Assembly: GCA_964450865.1 (NCBI GenBank)
Contig: CAYVHB010000034.1
Span: 1 to 30,886 of the forward strand
Source: CAYVHB01 sp964450865
GTDB lineage: Bacteria > Bacillota > Clostridia > Saccharofermentanales > UBA5734
Length of the DNA stretch: 30,886 nucleotides
Direction of reading: 5' to 3'
Both the position numbers and the translations under genes were made by a program. Shown here in pieces: positions 15,316 to 23,588 of the stretch (the stretch's first letter is position 1; each line of letters opens with the position of its first letter). A model generated the notes under the pieces. The model was not told the DNA's origin. It worked only from the letters and a program-made list of their open reading frames with translations, and ran no database searches.

Positions 15316-15342
15316 CCACACCCCATCCCGGTGTGGTACACT
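15316..15342 (+). promoter_or_regulatory. Extended -10 promoter with palindrome before acyltransferase gene
   Basis: TGGTACACT (15334-15342) is an extended -10 element. Directly before and overlapping it is a perfect inverted repeat, CCACACC (15316-15322) with GGTGTGG (15330-15336), that could be an operator. No clear -35 box is seen. It is divergent from the trpB2 promoter 22 bases away. Confidence 0.4.
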
Positions 15343-15369
15343 GGAACTACACCCAAGGACAGGAGGTCA

Positions 15370-16650
15370 ATGACTGCCATGACTGCTGCGAACTGGTATC
15401 GTCTGGATAATGCCGCCAAGATTTACCCGGTGCTGGTCCGGACCCGCCACCTGACCATGTTTCGCCTGGCTGCCCGTCTCAATGTGCCGGTCAATCCGCA
15501 GCTCCTGCAGCAGGCCCTGGAGCTGACCTTGCAGCGTTTCCCGTTTTTTGCGGTCCGCCTGCGCCGCGGCCTGTTCTGGTACTACCTGGAGACCAATCAC
15601 CACCGGCCGCTGATCGAGCCGGACGTGCGTAATCCCATGCGCCCCCTGCGCCCCGGCGAACAGCGTGGCTTTCTGTTCCGGATCCGCTACACCAGGCACC
15701 GGATTGCCGTCGAGTTTTTCCACGCTCTGACCGATGGCTACGGCGGCAGTATCTTTCTCAAGACGCTGACGGCCTGCTATCTGAACCTGGCCGGTTATCC
15801 GGTTGAGCCGCACCCGGCCGAGGGCGTCCTCGACATCCGCACGGCGCCACAGGACGGTGAACTCGAGGATGCCTACCGGCGTTATGCCAGATTCCATAAA
15901 ATGCATCGCCCGACAGCTGACCAGGCCTTCCATATTCAGGGCACAATGAAGCCCGGCCACCACATGCAGATAATCTGCGGGATCATTCCGGTCGATGCCA
16001 TCAACAAAGTTGCCAAGGCCCATCACGTGACGATAACCGAGCTGCTGGTCAGTGTCTATCTGTATTCAATCTACCAGATCCAGCAGCAGGGCGGCTACCG
16101 CACCGACGCGCCGGTCCGGATTACCGTCCCGATCAATATGCGGCGCTTTTTCCCCAGTGAAACCTTGCGCAACTTCGCCCTCTACGCCAATCCGGGCATT
16201 GAACCGGCCTATGGTGAATACACCTTCACCGAAATCCTGATCCTGGTCCATCATTTCATGCGCTATACCGTCAATGCCAAGTACCTCAATGCCATGATGG
16301 CTGCCAATGTCAATCCGGAAAACAACCTGGCGATGCGCCTGAGCCCGTTATTTCTCAAGAACCTGGCGATGCGCCTGGTTTATGGTGCTGCCGGTGAACC
16401 GAGCTTCAGCGCCAGTGTATCCAATCTGGGCAACGTATCCATGCCGCCTGACCTGGCCCAGTACGTTGATCACCTGGAATTCCTGCTCGGCCCGTCGCGC
16501 TGCAATCCCATCAATTGCGGGATCATCAGCACCGGCAATACCCTCGTGATCCACATGAGCAGCACGATTGAGGAGACGGACTTCCAGCGGGCCTTTTTCC
16601 GTCACCTGGTCAAGCTGGGCCTGCCGGTCCGCATCGAAAGCAACCGCTGA
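15370..16650 (+). CDS. Alcohol-acetyltransferase-like (condensation-fold) acyltransferase
   Basis: 426 residues from ATG 15370; AGGAGG (15361-15366) is only three bases before it, and a second ATG at 15379 is twelve bases away, so the start is one of these two. The sequence has the chloramphenicol-acetyltransferase/condensation fold: catalytic H-A-L-T-D (H118 to D122, HxxxD) in F-F-H-A-L-T-D-G-Y-G-G, and an N-terminal L-T-L-Q-R-F-P-F-F strand-helix typical of AATase-like proteins. Such enzymes move acyl groups from a thioester to a hydroxyl or amine. The donor and acceptor are unknown. The next gene is the DUF6320 zinc-ribbon membrane protein, a pairing often seen in Firmicutes, so the two probably act together at the membrane. 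Confidence 0.8.
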   Translation: MTAMTAANWYRLDNAAKIYPVLVRTRHLTMFRLAARLNVPVNPQLLQQALELTLQRFPFFAVRLRRGLFWYYLETNHHRPLIEPDVRNPMRPLRPGEQRGFLFRIRYTRHRIAVEFFHALTDGYGGSIFLKTLTACYLNLAGYPVEPHPAEGVLDIRTAPQDGELEDAYRRYARFHKMHRPTADQAFHIQGTMKPGHHMQIICGIIPVDAINKVAKAHHVTITELLVSVYLYSIYQIQQQGGYRTDAPVRITVPINMRRFFPSETLRNFALYANPGIEPAYGEYTFTEILILVHHFMRYTVNAKYLNAMMAANVNPENNLAMRLSPLFLKNLAMRLVYGAAGEPSFSASVSNLGNVSMPPDLAQYVDHLEFLLGPSRCNPINCGIISTGNTLVIHMSSTIEETDFQRAFFRHLVKLGLPVRIESNR

Positions 16651-16728
16651 GAGATAGCCGCCACGGTTCACCGCTTCAAGACGGGTCTGCCGGTTCGCAC
16701 AACAATCATTACCGAGGAGGATGCTGCC

Positions 16729-17436
16729 ATGTCTTATTGTGTCAATTGCGGGGTTGAGTTAGCTCCATCCGAGACCGCCTGCCCGTTATGTGGCGTCGTG
16801 GTGAACAATCCGCTGCAGCCAGCGCCGGCAAAGGTTGAACGCCCGTATCCACTGGAAGAGGATCCGGTCAATGTCCGGACCAATCGCCGCTTTATCGCGG
16901 CAATCCTGTCGATTCTGCTGGCCTTGCCGGTCGCTCTTTGCCTGGCCATTGAGTTCACCTTCAGCGCCCGGCTGAACTGGAGTCTCTATGTGGCCGGCTC
17001 GCTGGCGATGATCTGGCTCTGGATTGTGCCACCCTTTCTGCTTAGAAAAGCCACCTTCCTGCCTTGTGCCGTCATTGATGCCGGCGGGATCCTGGCTTTC
17101 CTGCGGCTGATCGAAGCGCTGCAGTCCAGCCGGGGCTGGTTCTGGCCGCTGGCTTTTCCGATTGTTGTGCTGGTGGCCGGCCTGGTCATCATCGTCGTCA
17201 GCCTGACCCTGCGCCGTCTTTTGCGCGGCTTTCAGATTCCGTCCGCGCTCCTGACGATTGTCGGCCTGCAGGCCGTCGGCATTGAGCTGATCATCAATCT
17301 GTCTCTCGACCACCGCCTGCATCTGGCCTGGTCGTGGTTTGTCCTGATTCCCTGCCTGGCCCTGGCTGCCGCCAGCCTGGCCGTCAGCCGGCGCCAGAAA
17401 GTGCGGGACGAAATTCTCAAGCGCCTGCATTTGTGA
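16729..17436 (+). CDS. Zinc-ribbon membrane protein, DUF6320 type
   Basis: 235 residues with GAGGAGG eight bases before the ATG. A zinc ribbon opens the protein: C4-x-x-C7 and C18-x-x-C21. A proline-rich stretch (about 30-45) follows, then about six hydrophobic helices from residue 52 to 222. It ends in a basic, charged tail. The family is uncharacterised. It lies 78 bases after the acyltransferase gene on the same strand, and the two probably share a transcript. A role as membrane partner or docking subunit for the acyltransferase is inference. Confidence 0.75.
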   Translation: MSYCVNCGVELAPSETACPLCGVVVNNPLQPAPAKVERPYPLEEDPVNVRTNRRFIAAILSILLALPVALCLAIEFTFSARLNWSLYVAGSLAMIWLWIVPPFLLRKATFLPCAVIDAGGILAFLRLIEALQSSRGWFWPLAFPIVVLVAGLVIIVVSLTLRRLLRGFQIPSALLTIVGLQAVGIELIINLSLDHRLHLAWSWFVLIPCLALAAASLAVSRRQKVRDEILKRLHL

Positions 17437-17447
17437 AGCAATTCACA
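17432..17447. promoter_or_regulatory. CRP/FNR-like palindrome
   Basis: TGTGAAGCAATTCACA contains TGTGA-N6-TCACA, the classical CRP-family half-sites. It overlaps the stop codon of the DUF6320 gene and lies 185 bases upstream of the next promoter. It may instead just be a hairpin (TGTGAA-GCAA-TTCACA) at the mRNA end. Confidence 0.35.
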
Positions 17448-17631
17448 GCTTGTGTAATGAACCGATAGGGTGATGCACATTTATCAGGATTCACTGGTTT
17501 GTGGTTGTGTTATTCACACCGGTTGCCGGTTTTCAAAATTGGTTTAGTAAAATAAGTTGGTAAATCTGCCTATAACAGGATCGTTTGTGTAGGCATTGTT
17601 ACGAAATGATTACGCTGTGCCACAATTTTCA
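17448..17631. other. A+T-rich intergenic stretch, nothing identified
   Basis: The space between the DUF6320 gene and the NlpC/P60 gene holds the palindrome at its left end and the promoter at its right end. The middle is A+T-richer and contains GTGTTATTCACAC near 17507, a partly palindromic motif. I see no reading frame and no match to the ydaO (c-di-AMP) leader often found before such hydrolase genes. Confidence 0.5.
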
Positions 17632-17660
17632 TTGACGCAGGGGTTTTCTACCACTATAAT
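17632..17660 (+). promoter_or_regulatory. Promoter of the NlpC/P60 hydrolase gene
   Basis: TTGACG (17632-17637), 17 bases, TATAAT (17655-17660). It is close to sigma-A consensus. The transcript would start near 17667, giving a leader of about 100 bases that contains short inverted repeats such as GACT-ATGCTC-AGTC. Confidence 0.88.
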
Positions 17661-17767
17661 CACGATGGGCTGACTATGCTCAGTCCTGATTTGATCTGCC
17701 TCATCCGGGTTGTCAGTGAGCCGCCAGTGACCTGACCGGACCCGGGCAAACCAGACCAGGAGGATCC

Positions 17768-19081
17768 ATGCGCAAGTTCAAACTCAAGTTCCATCACCCG
17801 CGCCAGTTGCGAAATCTGCTGGTCATGAGCCTGTTATCCTTTGTTGTGGCGCTGCCGATGTTAGGCCAGCCCCTCGGGCTTATCACTTTATGGTCAGCAC
17901 CCGTTGTGGCCCCGGTGGCCGATGGCACCAGCTTTCAGCCGTCTGAAGCCGGGCTTCATCCAGCCGAGATTGATTTAGGCGACGCGGCCCTGAACCGCTC
18001 GCAATCTGAATATACCCCATCAGATCCCTCATCCGCAAATGTGCCATCGGCCGGATCCACTGCGGATGACTCGCCTGTGACAACGAACAGTCCGGCTGCT
18101 GCCGGCCTGTCTGATAAGGCACTGGCTGCCTCCCTGGCCACAGCCGGGATCATCGCGCCGCTGCCGGCCGGGCCGCTTGACCTGACCGATCTGGCCGGGG
18201 ATGCCCTGGCTGATCTGGTACCGGTTGACTACCGTGCCTATGTCAAAGCCAGTGTCCTGAACGTCCGGGTCAGTCCGGATGCTGACGCCGCCAGGCTGAC
18301 CCGTCTCGAGATGGGTGACAAGCTCTCATGCATCGGCGAGACCGGTGAATGGCTGCAGGTCATGGTCAAGGATGAAGTCGGCTTTGTCCGGGCTGAATTC
18401 ATCAGCCGGGCCATGGTTTTTGTCCCGGATTCCGATACCGTCTACGTCAAATCGACCCTGAACCTGCGCAAGACTTACAGCAAAGACGGCGCGGTGCTTG
18501 CCAGACTGTCAGCCAATACGCGGCTGACCCGCCTCGGTGTCGGCGACGGCTGGTCCCGGGTTCGTACAAGTTCCGGCAAAATCGGCTATGTGGCTTCTGC
18601 CTACCTGACCACCCAGAAACCCAAGGTCAGTTCATCCGGCTCCAGCCGCACCCGCACTTCGAGCAGTGATTCTTCATCCGGCGATGCCCCGTCCAGCAGT
18701 GTCGGTGACCAGGTCGTCTATTATGCCAAGCAGGCTCTCGGTACGCCCTACGTTTACGGTGGCGAAAGCCTCAGCGGCATGGACTGCTCCGGCCTGGTCT
18801 ATTGGTGCTATAGAAAGGTCGGCATCTCAGTGCCCCGTTCGAGCGGCAGCTATGGCAGTGCCGGTGTTGGCGTATCCCTGGCCAATGCCGAGCCTGGCGA
18901 TGTGATCTGTCTCGATACCAAGAATGATGGCAAGACATCCATATCCCACCTGGCGATTTACATCGGTGGCGGCCGGATCATCCACGCTTCCTCCGGTCAT
19001 GACTGCGTGCGCTATTCCACGATCGCCACGATGCGTGATTGTGGTTACAAGATCGTCAGCGTCCGTCGCATTGCCGGCTGA
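17768..19081 (+). CDS. Secreted SH3-SH3-NlpC/P60 peptidoglycan endopeptidase
   Basis: 437 residues, ATG four bases after AGGAGG. A basic N-terminus and hydrophobic helix (about 18-40) act as signal or anchor. A Ser/Pro/Ala-rich spacer (about 50-150) follows, then two bacterial SH3 domains at about 157-214 and 224-281 (L-N-V-R-V-S-P and L-N-L-R-K-T). After a Ser-rich linker comes the NlpC/P60 domain, from about 315 to the end. Catalytic residues are visible: C340 in M-D-C-S-G-L-V-Y, H394 in S-H-L-A-I-Y-I-G and H406 in I-I-H-A-S-S-G. Enzymes of this type cut the gamma-D-Glu-diamino acid bond in stem peptides during wall growth. It has its own promoter and terminator. Confidence 0.93.
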   Translation: MRKFKLKFHHPRQLRNLLVMSLLSFVVALPMLGQPLGLITLWSAPVVAPVADGTSFQPSEAGLHPAEIDLGDAALNRSQSEYTPSDPSSANVPSAGSTADDSPVTTNSPAAAGLSDKALAASLATAGIIAPLPAGPLDLTDLAGDALADLVPVDYRAYVKASVLNVRVSPDADAARLTRLEMGDKLSCIGETGEWLQVMVKDEVGFVRAEFISRAMVFVPDSDTVYVKSTLNLRKTYSKDGAVLARLSANTRLTRLGVGDGWSRVRTSSGKIGYVASAYLTTQKPKVSSSGSSRTRTSSSDSSSGDAPSSSVGDQVVYYAKQALGTPYVYGGESLSGMDCSGLVYWCYRKVGISVPRSSGSYGSAGVGVSLANAEPGDVICLDTKNDGKTSISHLAIYIGGGRIIHASSGHDCVRYSTIATMRDCGYKIVSVRRIAG

Positions 19082-19132
19082 CCTGCTGGCGGGATGACCC
19101 CGGCGCACAGCCAGGATCCAAATTGAAAACCG

Positions 19133-19165
19133 GGCTGACTGTGGCAAATACAGTCAGCCTTTTTT
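19133..19165 (+). terminator. Rho-independent terminator after NlpC/P60 gene
   Basis: GGCTGACTGT (19133-19142) and ACAGTCAGCC (19150-19159) form a perfect 10-bp stem with a 7-base loop, followed by six T. Confidence 0.95.
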
Positions 19166-19199
19166 CACACAAATCTGCCACGAAATCTACGCAAAACCC

Positions 19200-19228
19200 T
19201 TGAGCCTGCACCCGTAATTGCCTATAAT
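19200..19228 (+). promoter_or_regulatory. secDF promoter
   Basis: TTGAGC (19200-19205), 17 bases, TATAAT (19223-19228). The start is expected near 19235, about 35 bases before the secD ATG. Confidence 0.85.
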
Positions 19229-19270
19229 GAAAAGTTGTTTCTGACTTTATGAAAGGACGTGCTTAGGAAT

Positions 19271-20593
19271 ATGGCCAAAAGATCATTTTCCCGAACTGGC
19301 GTCAAGGCCAGGCCAGTGACCTTTTTTGTTGTCGTTGGCATTATTCTGATCGGACTGCTGCTGAGTATCACCGGTCTGAAAATCCCGGTTCCCGGCAAAT
19401 CGACCAGTCTTGACCTTTACGGGGCCAGCGCCATCCGCTTCGGTATTGACATTCGCGGCGGCGTTGAAGCAATTTTCGCCCCCAGGGACTACCAGGGGGT
19501 GCCCAGCGATGAGGACCTGGCTTCGGCCCGCAGCGTCATCGAGCTGCGCATGGACAATCTGCAGATCCTGGACCGTGAAATCACGACTGACAAGAACAAC
19601 GGCCGCATCATTGTGCGCTTCCCCTGGAAGTCCACGGAGACCGAGTTCAATCCCGAGTCAGCCTTGAAAGAGCTCGGTGCCATGGCCCGGCTGACCTTTA
19701 AGGATCCGGACGGTGCGGAGGTGCTCGACGGCACCGATGTCAAGGACGCAACGGCGGGTTATGACCAGCAGACTGGCGATCCGATCGTCCTGCTCGAACT
19801 GACTGACGAGGGCGCCACCAAGTTCGCGGAAGCGACAGGCCGTCTGTATGTCAACCAGGAAAAGATCTCGATCTACATGGATGACACCCTGATTTCTGCC
19901 CCGGCTGTCCAGCAGAAGATTACCGGCGGCTCGGCCCAGATTACCAATATCGGCACCGCTGACGAGGCCATTGCCCTGGCCCAGAAGATCAACGCCGGTG
20001 CCCTGCCGTTCGCCCTGCAGGCGATCAGCAGCAGCTCGATCAGCCCGACACTTGGCCGGGGCGCGCTGAATGTCATGACGACGGCCGGCCTGGTCGCCTT
20101 TGCCCTGATCAGCCTCTTCATGCTCCTGTACTACCGCCTGCCCGGCTTCGTGGCGATCTTCTCGCTGCTCGGCCAGATGGTCGGCATCATCCTGGCCATC
20201 TCCATCCCGCAGCAGACCCTGACCTTGCAAGGTATTGCCGGTATTATCCTCTCGATCGGCATGGGCGTGGATGCCAACATCATCATCTCGGAGCGCATCA
20301 AGGAAGAACTCAACGCCGGCTCCACGCTGATGACCGCCCTGGCCAATGGCTTCCACAAGGCTTTATCCGCTGTTGTCGACGGCAATGTCACCGTGGCTAT
20401 TGCCGCGCTCATCCTGATGTTCCTTGGCTCCGGTTCGATGCTGTCCTTTGGCTACTCGCTGTTTGTCGGCGTCCTGCTCAATGGCCTGACCGGCGTTGTT
20501 GCCTCACGTCTGATGATTGGCGCCCTCAGCCAGTTCCGGCCTCTGCAGAAGCCCTGGCTTTATGGCAGAAAGCGGGTGAAAGCCAATGTATAG
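19271..20593 (+). CDS. secD: Protein translocase subunit SecD
   Basis: 440 residues. ATG 19271 (MAKRSFSRTG) is chosen; an in-frame GTG at 19259 lies only a base or two after GAAAGGA, too close for a ribosome site, though the spacing to 19271 is long (13). SecD with SecF uses the proton or sodium gradient to pull exported proteins out of the SecYEG channel. Visible: helix 1 (about 14-36); G-I-D-I-R-G-G-V-E, the conserved G-x-D-x-x-G-G region after it; a large extracytoplasmic domain; then five helices from about 270, with G-I-I-L-S-I-G-M-G-V-D-A-N-I-I-I-S-E-R-I-K-E-E, the hallmark TM4 motif containing the essential Asp. The stop overlaps secF by eight bases. Confidence 0.95.
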   Translation: MAKRSFSRTGVKARPVTFFVVVGIILIGLLLSITGLKIPVPGKSTSLDLYGASAIRFGIDIRGGVEAIFAPRDYQGVPSDEDLASARSVIELRMDNLQILDREITTDKNNGRIIVRFPWKSTETEFNPESALKELGAMARLTFKDPDGAEVLDGTDVKDATAGYDQQTGDPIVLLELTDEGATKFAEATGRLYVNQEKISIYMDDTLISAPAVQQKITGGSAQITNIGTADEAIALAQKINAGALPFALQAISSSSISPTLGRGALNVMTTAGLVAFALISLFMLLYYRLPGFVAIFSLLGQMVGIILAISIPQQTLTLQGIAGIILSIGMGVDANIIISERIKEELNAGSTLMTALANGFHKALSAVVDGNVTVAIAALILMFLGSGSMLSFGYSLFVGVLLNGLTGVVASRLMIGALSQFRPLQKPWLYGRKRVKANV

Positions 20594-21503
20594 TTTCTAC
20601 AAGAATCGCAAGATATTCTTTGCGCTGTCCATCAGCATCCTGCTGGCCGGCATTATTTTCTCGGTCGTGTTCGGGGTCAAGATGGACATCCAGTTCAAGG
20701 GTGGCAGCATCCTCAAATACGCTTACACGGGCACCGTTGACCTCGGCATGGCGGAATCTGCCATTACCGCTGCCATTGGCCAGGAAGTAAGCTGCCAGGA
20801 GACAACCAATCTGGGCGACCAGCAGACAAACCTGGTCGTCAATGTGGCCGGGAACAATGCCATCACGCCGGAGAACCAGACTGCCCTGCAGGACGCCCTG
20901 GCCAAGACCTTTCCGGATGTGACTTTCTCCCTGGCCTCAGCCAATATTGTCAATCCCTTCATTGGCCGCGAGCTGCTGACACGGGGCTTGTGGGCGATCC
21001 TGCTCGCCTCGGTCCTGATTGTGGCCTACGTCTGGTACAGCTTCCGCAGCATGTCGGGCCCGTCAGCCGGCGTCATGGCCCTGGTTGCCCTGTTCCATGA
21101 CGTATTTGTGGCCTTCTTCGTCTTCGTCTTCCTGCGCATTCCGATCAATGAGTCCCTCGTTGCTGTTGTTCTGACCATTCTCGGTTTCTCGATCAATGAT
21201 ACCATTGTCATCTACGACCGGATCCGCGAGAATGAGCGCCTGCTCAAGGGAACCATGACCTTGCCTGATCTTGTCGACCTGTCGATCCGCCAGTCCCTGA
21301 CCCGTTCGATTAATACCAGTGTCGCGACCTTTGGCTCTGTCGCTGTCGCCTATGTCTTTGCTACCCTCTATGGCATTGACAGCATCAAGGAGTTCGCCCT
21401 GCCAATGATGATCGGCCTGATCAGCGGTTCGTATTCGACGGTTTGCCTGGCTGGCCCGCTCTGGGTCATGTGGAAAACGCGCGGTGGCCGGACCGGCTAC
21501 TGA
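20586..21503 (+). CDS. secF: Protein translocase subunit SecF
   Basis: 305 residues; the ATG lies inside the secD end, so translation is coupled. The architecture is one N-terminal helix (about 10-30), a small extracytoplasmic domain beginning with D-I-Q-F-K-G-G-S (the D-F-x-G-G-like motif), and a C-terminal block of five helices. The family motif F-S-I-N-D-T-I-V-I-Y-D-R-I-R-E-N appears in TM4, carrying the conserved Asp of the ion path. Together with SecD it forms a pseudo-symmetric 12-helix complex. Some Firmicutes carry a fused SecDF; here the two are separate genes. Confidence 0.95.
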   Translation: MYSFYKNRKIFFALSISILLAGIIFSVVFGVKMDIQFKGGSILKYAYTGTVDLGMAESAITAAIGQEVSCQETTNLGDQQTNLVVNVAGNNAITPENQTALQDALAKTFPDVTFSLASANIVNPFIGRELLTRGLWAILLASVLIVAYVWYSFRSMSGPSAGVMALVALFHDVFVAFFVFVFLRIPINESLVAVVLTILGFSINDTIVIYDRIRENERLLKGTMTLPDLVDLSIRQSLTRSINTSVATFGSVAVAYVFATLYGIDSIKEFALPMMIGLISGSYSTVCLAGPLWVMWKTRGGRTGY

Positions 21504-21546
21504 TATCGGCAGATGCCAGTAACCCAGGCTGCTCCATAGCCAAAAT

Positions 21547-21590
21547 AAAACAGGCGGTGTACGTTGACTTGCAGCGACACCGCCTGTTTT
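21547..21590. terminator. Bidirectional terminator between secF and asparaginase gene
   Basis: AAAACAGGCGGTGT (21547-21560) and ACACCGCCTGTTTT (21577-21590) form a perfect 14-bp stem with a 16-base loop. T runs occur on both strands, so it ends the secDF transcript and the converging liv-asparaginase transcript. Confidence 0.93.
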
Positions 21591-21680
21591 GTTTCAGGCA
21601 GCGAAATCAGGGAAAGCTCGATGCGGCTGGCTGTCCGGCCGTCTTCAGCTTTCATGAGAGCCAATTGCAGCTTGTCGTTT

Positions 21681-22778
21681 TCAGCCGAGACGGGTGCTGA
21701 TTTCACCGCGCAGGTCGGCTTGCATCAGCCGCTTGACTGTCTCCCTGGGCAAACCCAGGCTGAGCAGGTAATAAAGCTTGGTGACGGCGGCCTCAACAGT
21801 CATGTCAAAGCCGCTGACGGCCCCGGCCTGCCTGAGCAGGTTGCTGGCCTGGTACTGGCCGATGACGGCCGCGCCGCGCAGACACTGGGTACAGACCACG
21901 ATAATGGTGCCACAAGCCTCGGCCCGGGCCAGGATGCGGCGCAGAGATTCGCTCTCCGGAATGTTGCCGGAGCCGAAGGCCTCGAGGACCAGGCCGCCAA
22001 GCTGTTCGGTCAGGATATTGGCAAACAGATCAAACTGGATCCCGGGGAATATTTTCAGAACGGCAATTTTCTGTGTTGTGAAAAGGGCCATCCGCAATGG
22101 CCGGGTAACCTCTGCAGCCGGCAGCGGCCCAGCCGGCTGGATTATGTCAGCCGGTGCCTGGCAGGCTGCCGAATAAGCGATCTTGACGCCAACCTCCGCC
22201 AGGGCCGGGAAATTGGGTGAGTCGAAGGCGATCAGATCATCAGCACTGACTTTGGTCGCCCGGTTGCCGCGAAACAGCTTGTTGCCAAAATACAGGCAGA
22301 CTTCGGGCGGGGTCTGCGGATTGGCCGCCAGCATCAGAGCTGTGATGATGTTGTCACGGGCATCATTGCGGATCTCACACAACGGGATCTGTGAGCCGGT
22401 GATGACGACCGGCTTGGCCAGGTTTTCCAGCATAAATGAAAGGGCGGCGGACGTGTAAGCCATTGTATCTGTGCCATGCAGGACGACAAAGCCATCAAAG
22501 TCAGCATAACGGTCAAAAATCGCCTGGCCCAGGGCTATCCACTCTGTGACGCCGATATTGGCCGAGTCAAGCAGCGGGTCAAACTCGATGAGCTCATACA
22601 GCGGCATGGATGCTGCCTCCAGCTCGCGAATGTCGGCGATGGCCAGACGCAAATAACCAGCCTGGGGCGCATAGCCCTGGCTGGTCCGGGTCATACCGAT
22701 TGTGCCGCCGGTGTGAATCAGGCAGACCCGCTTGCGGGCCGCTGCGGAGAGCGGCAGGCTGGCCGGATCAGATGTCAT
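21681..22778 (-). CDS. ansA: L-asparaginase, cytoplasmic type I
   Basis: 365 residues from ATG 22778. No strong ribosome site precedes it, and a GTG at 22856 would add 26 residues of Gln/Pro-rich sequence and overlap the livF end, so the start is uncertain. The enzyme hydrolyses L-asparagine to aspartate and ammonia. Both catalytic threonine motifs are present: T-G-G-T-I-G-M near the N-terminus and V-L-H-G-T-D-T-M-A-Y-T about 85 residues later. V-I-T-G-S-Q-I-P and R-N-D-A-R-D-N follow, as in AnsA. There is no signal peptide, so it is cytoplasmic. It is the last gene of the livKHMGF operon, suggesting that the imported amino acids or amides include asparagine. Confidence 0.88.
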   Translation of the reverse strand: MTSDPASLPLSAAARKRVCLIHTGGTIGMTRTSQGYAPQAGYLRLAIADIRELEAASMPLYELIEFDPLLDSANIGVTEWIALGQAIFDRYADFDGFVVLHGTDTMAYTSAALSFMLENLAKPVVITGSQIPLCEIRNDARDNIITALMLAANPQTPPEVCLYFGNKLFRGNRATKVSADDLIAFDSPNFPALAEVGVKIAYSAACQAPADIIQPAGPLPAAEVTRPLRMALFTTQKIAVLKIFPGIQFDLFANILTEQLGGLVLEAFGSGNIPESESLRRILARAEACGTIIVVCTQCLRGAAVIGQYQASNLLRQAGAVSGFDMTVEAAVTKLYYLLSLGLPRETVKRLMQADLRGEISTRLG

Positions 22779-22859
22779 GCAAAAAGGTTGAACAGGCTGC
22801 CATTGCCGCAGCGGCGGCTGATCAGGCTGCCGTTGCCGCGATTGCATCGGTCGCACCGC

Positions 22860-23588
22860 TCAGTTTGCATGGGTCGAAGCGCCCAGATAGGCCTCCTGGA
22901 CCCCTTTGTCGTTGAGCAGGGCCATGCCGGAGCTGGTCAGGGTGATTGATCCGGTTACCATGACGTAGCCGCGGGTGGCGATCTTGAGCGCGGCATAGGC
23001 ATTCTGCTCGATCAGCAGCACGGTTGTACCCTGCTCGTTGATGCGCCGGATGATCGCAAAGATATCGCGGACTACCAGCGGCGCCAGGCCAAGGGACGGC
23101 TCATCCATCATGAGCAGTTGCGGCTTGGCCATCAGCGCCCGGCCTACGGCCAGCATCTGCTGCTCGCCGCCGGACAGGGTGCCGGCCATCTGCCAGTGGC
23201 GCTCCTTGAGACGCGGGAACAGGTCATAGACCCGTTCGATGTCGCTGGCGATCTCGGCCTTGTTCTTGCGCAGGTAGGCCCCGATCTTCAGGTTCTCCAG
23301 CACGGTCAGATTGGTAAAGACCTTGCGGCCCTCCGGGACCAGGACGATCCCGCGCTCCACGATCTGCTGTGAGTCAAGCCCGCTGATCACCTTGCCGTTG
23401 TGGCGGATCGTCCCGCCGGAGGCATTGACCAGGCCGCTGATTGCTTTCAGGGTTGTTGACTTGCCGGCTCCGTTGGCCCCGACCAGGGTCACGATCTCCC
23501 CGGCCTTGACTTCGAGGGAAATGCCCTTGAGCGCTTCGATACCCCCGTAATGGACACTCAGGTTTTCAATTTCAAGCAGGCTGCTCAT
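22860..23588 (-). CDS. livF: Branched-chain amino acid ABC transporter ATPase LivF
   Basis: 242 residues; its ATG overlaps the livG stop (ATGA). It contains Walker A G-A-N-G-A-G-K-S-T, the Q-loop region, signature L-S-G-G-E-Q-Q-M-L, Walker B L-L-M-M-D-E-P-S-L-G-L-A-P, and a position equivalent to the H-loop that reads I-E-Q-N (the Gln-Asn is typical of LivF). It powers import of branched-chain or related amino acids in a heterodimer with LivG. Length fits the family (about 235). A purine-rich GGGGGTGG lies four bases before the start. Confidence 0.93.
   Translation of the reverse strand: MSSLLEIENLSVHYGGIEALKGISLEVKAGEIVTLVGANGAGKSTTLKAISGLVNASGGTIRHNGKVISGLDSQQIVERGIVLVPEGRKVFTNLTVLENLKIGAYLRKNKAEIASDIERVYDLFPRLKERHWQMAGTLSGGEQQMLAVGRALMAKPQLLMMDEPSLGLAPLVVRDIFAIIRRINEQGTTVLLIEQNAYAALKIATRGYVMVTGSITLTSSGMALLNDKGVQEAYLGASTHAN

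Noticed and set aside
14930..15373. Open frame on the plus strand upstream of the acyltransferase
   Set aside because: It coincides with the T-box leader on the opposite strand, has no ribosome site, and its sequence follows the RNA structure.
17437..17767. ydaO (c-di-AMP) riboswitch before the NlpC/P60 gene
   Set aside because: Looked for because such genes often carry it, but the conserved GGGGAACC-like core was not found.
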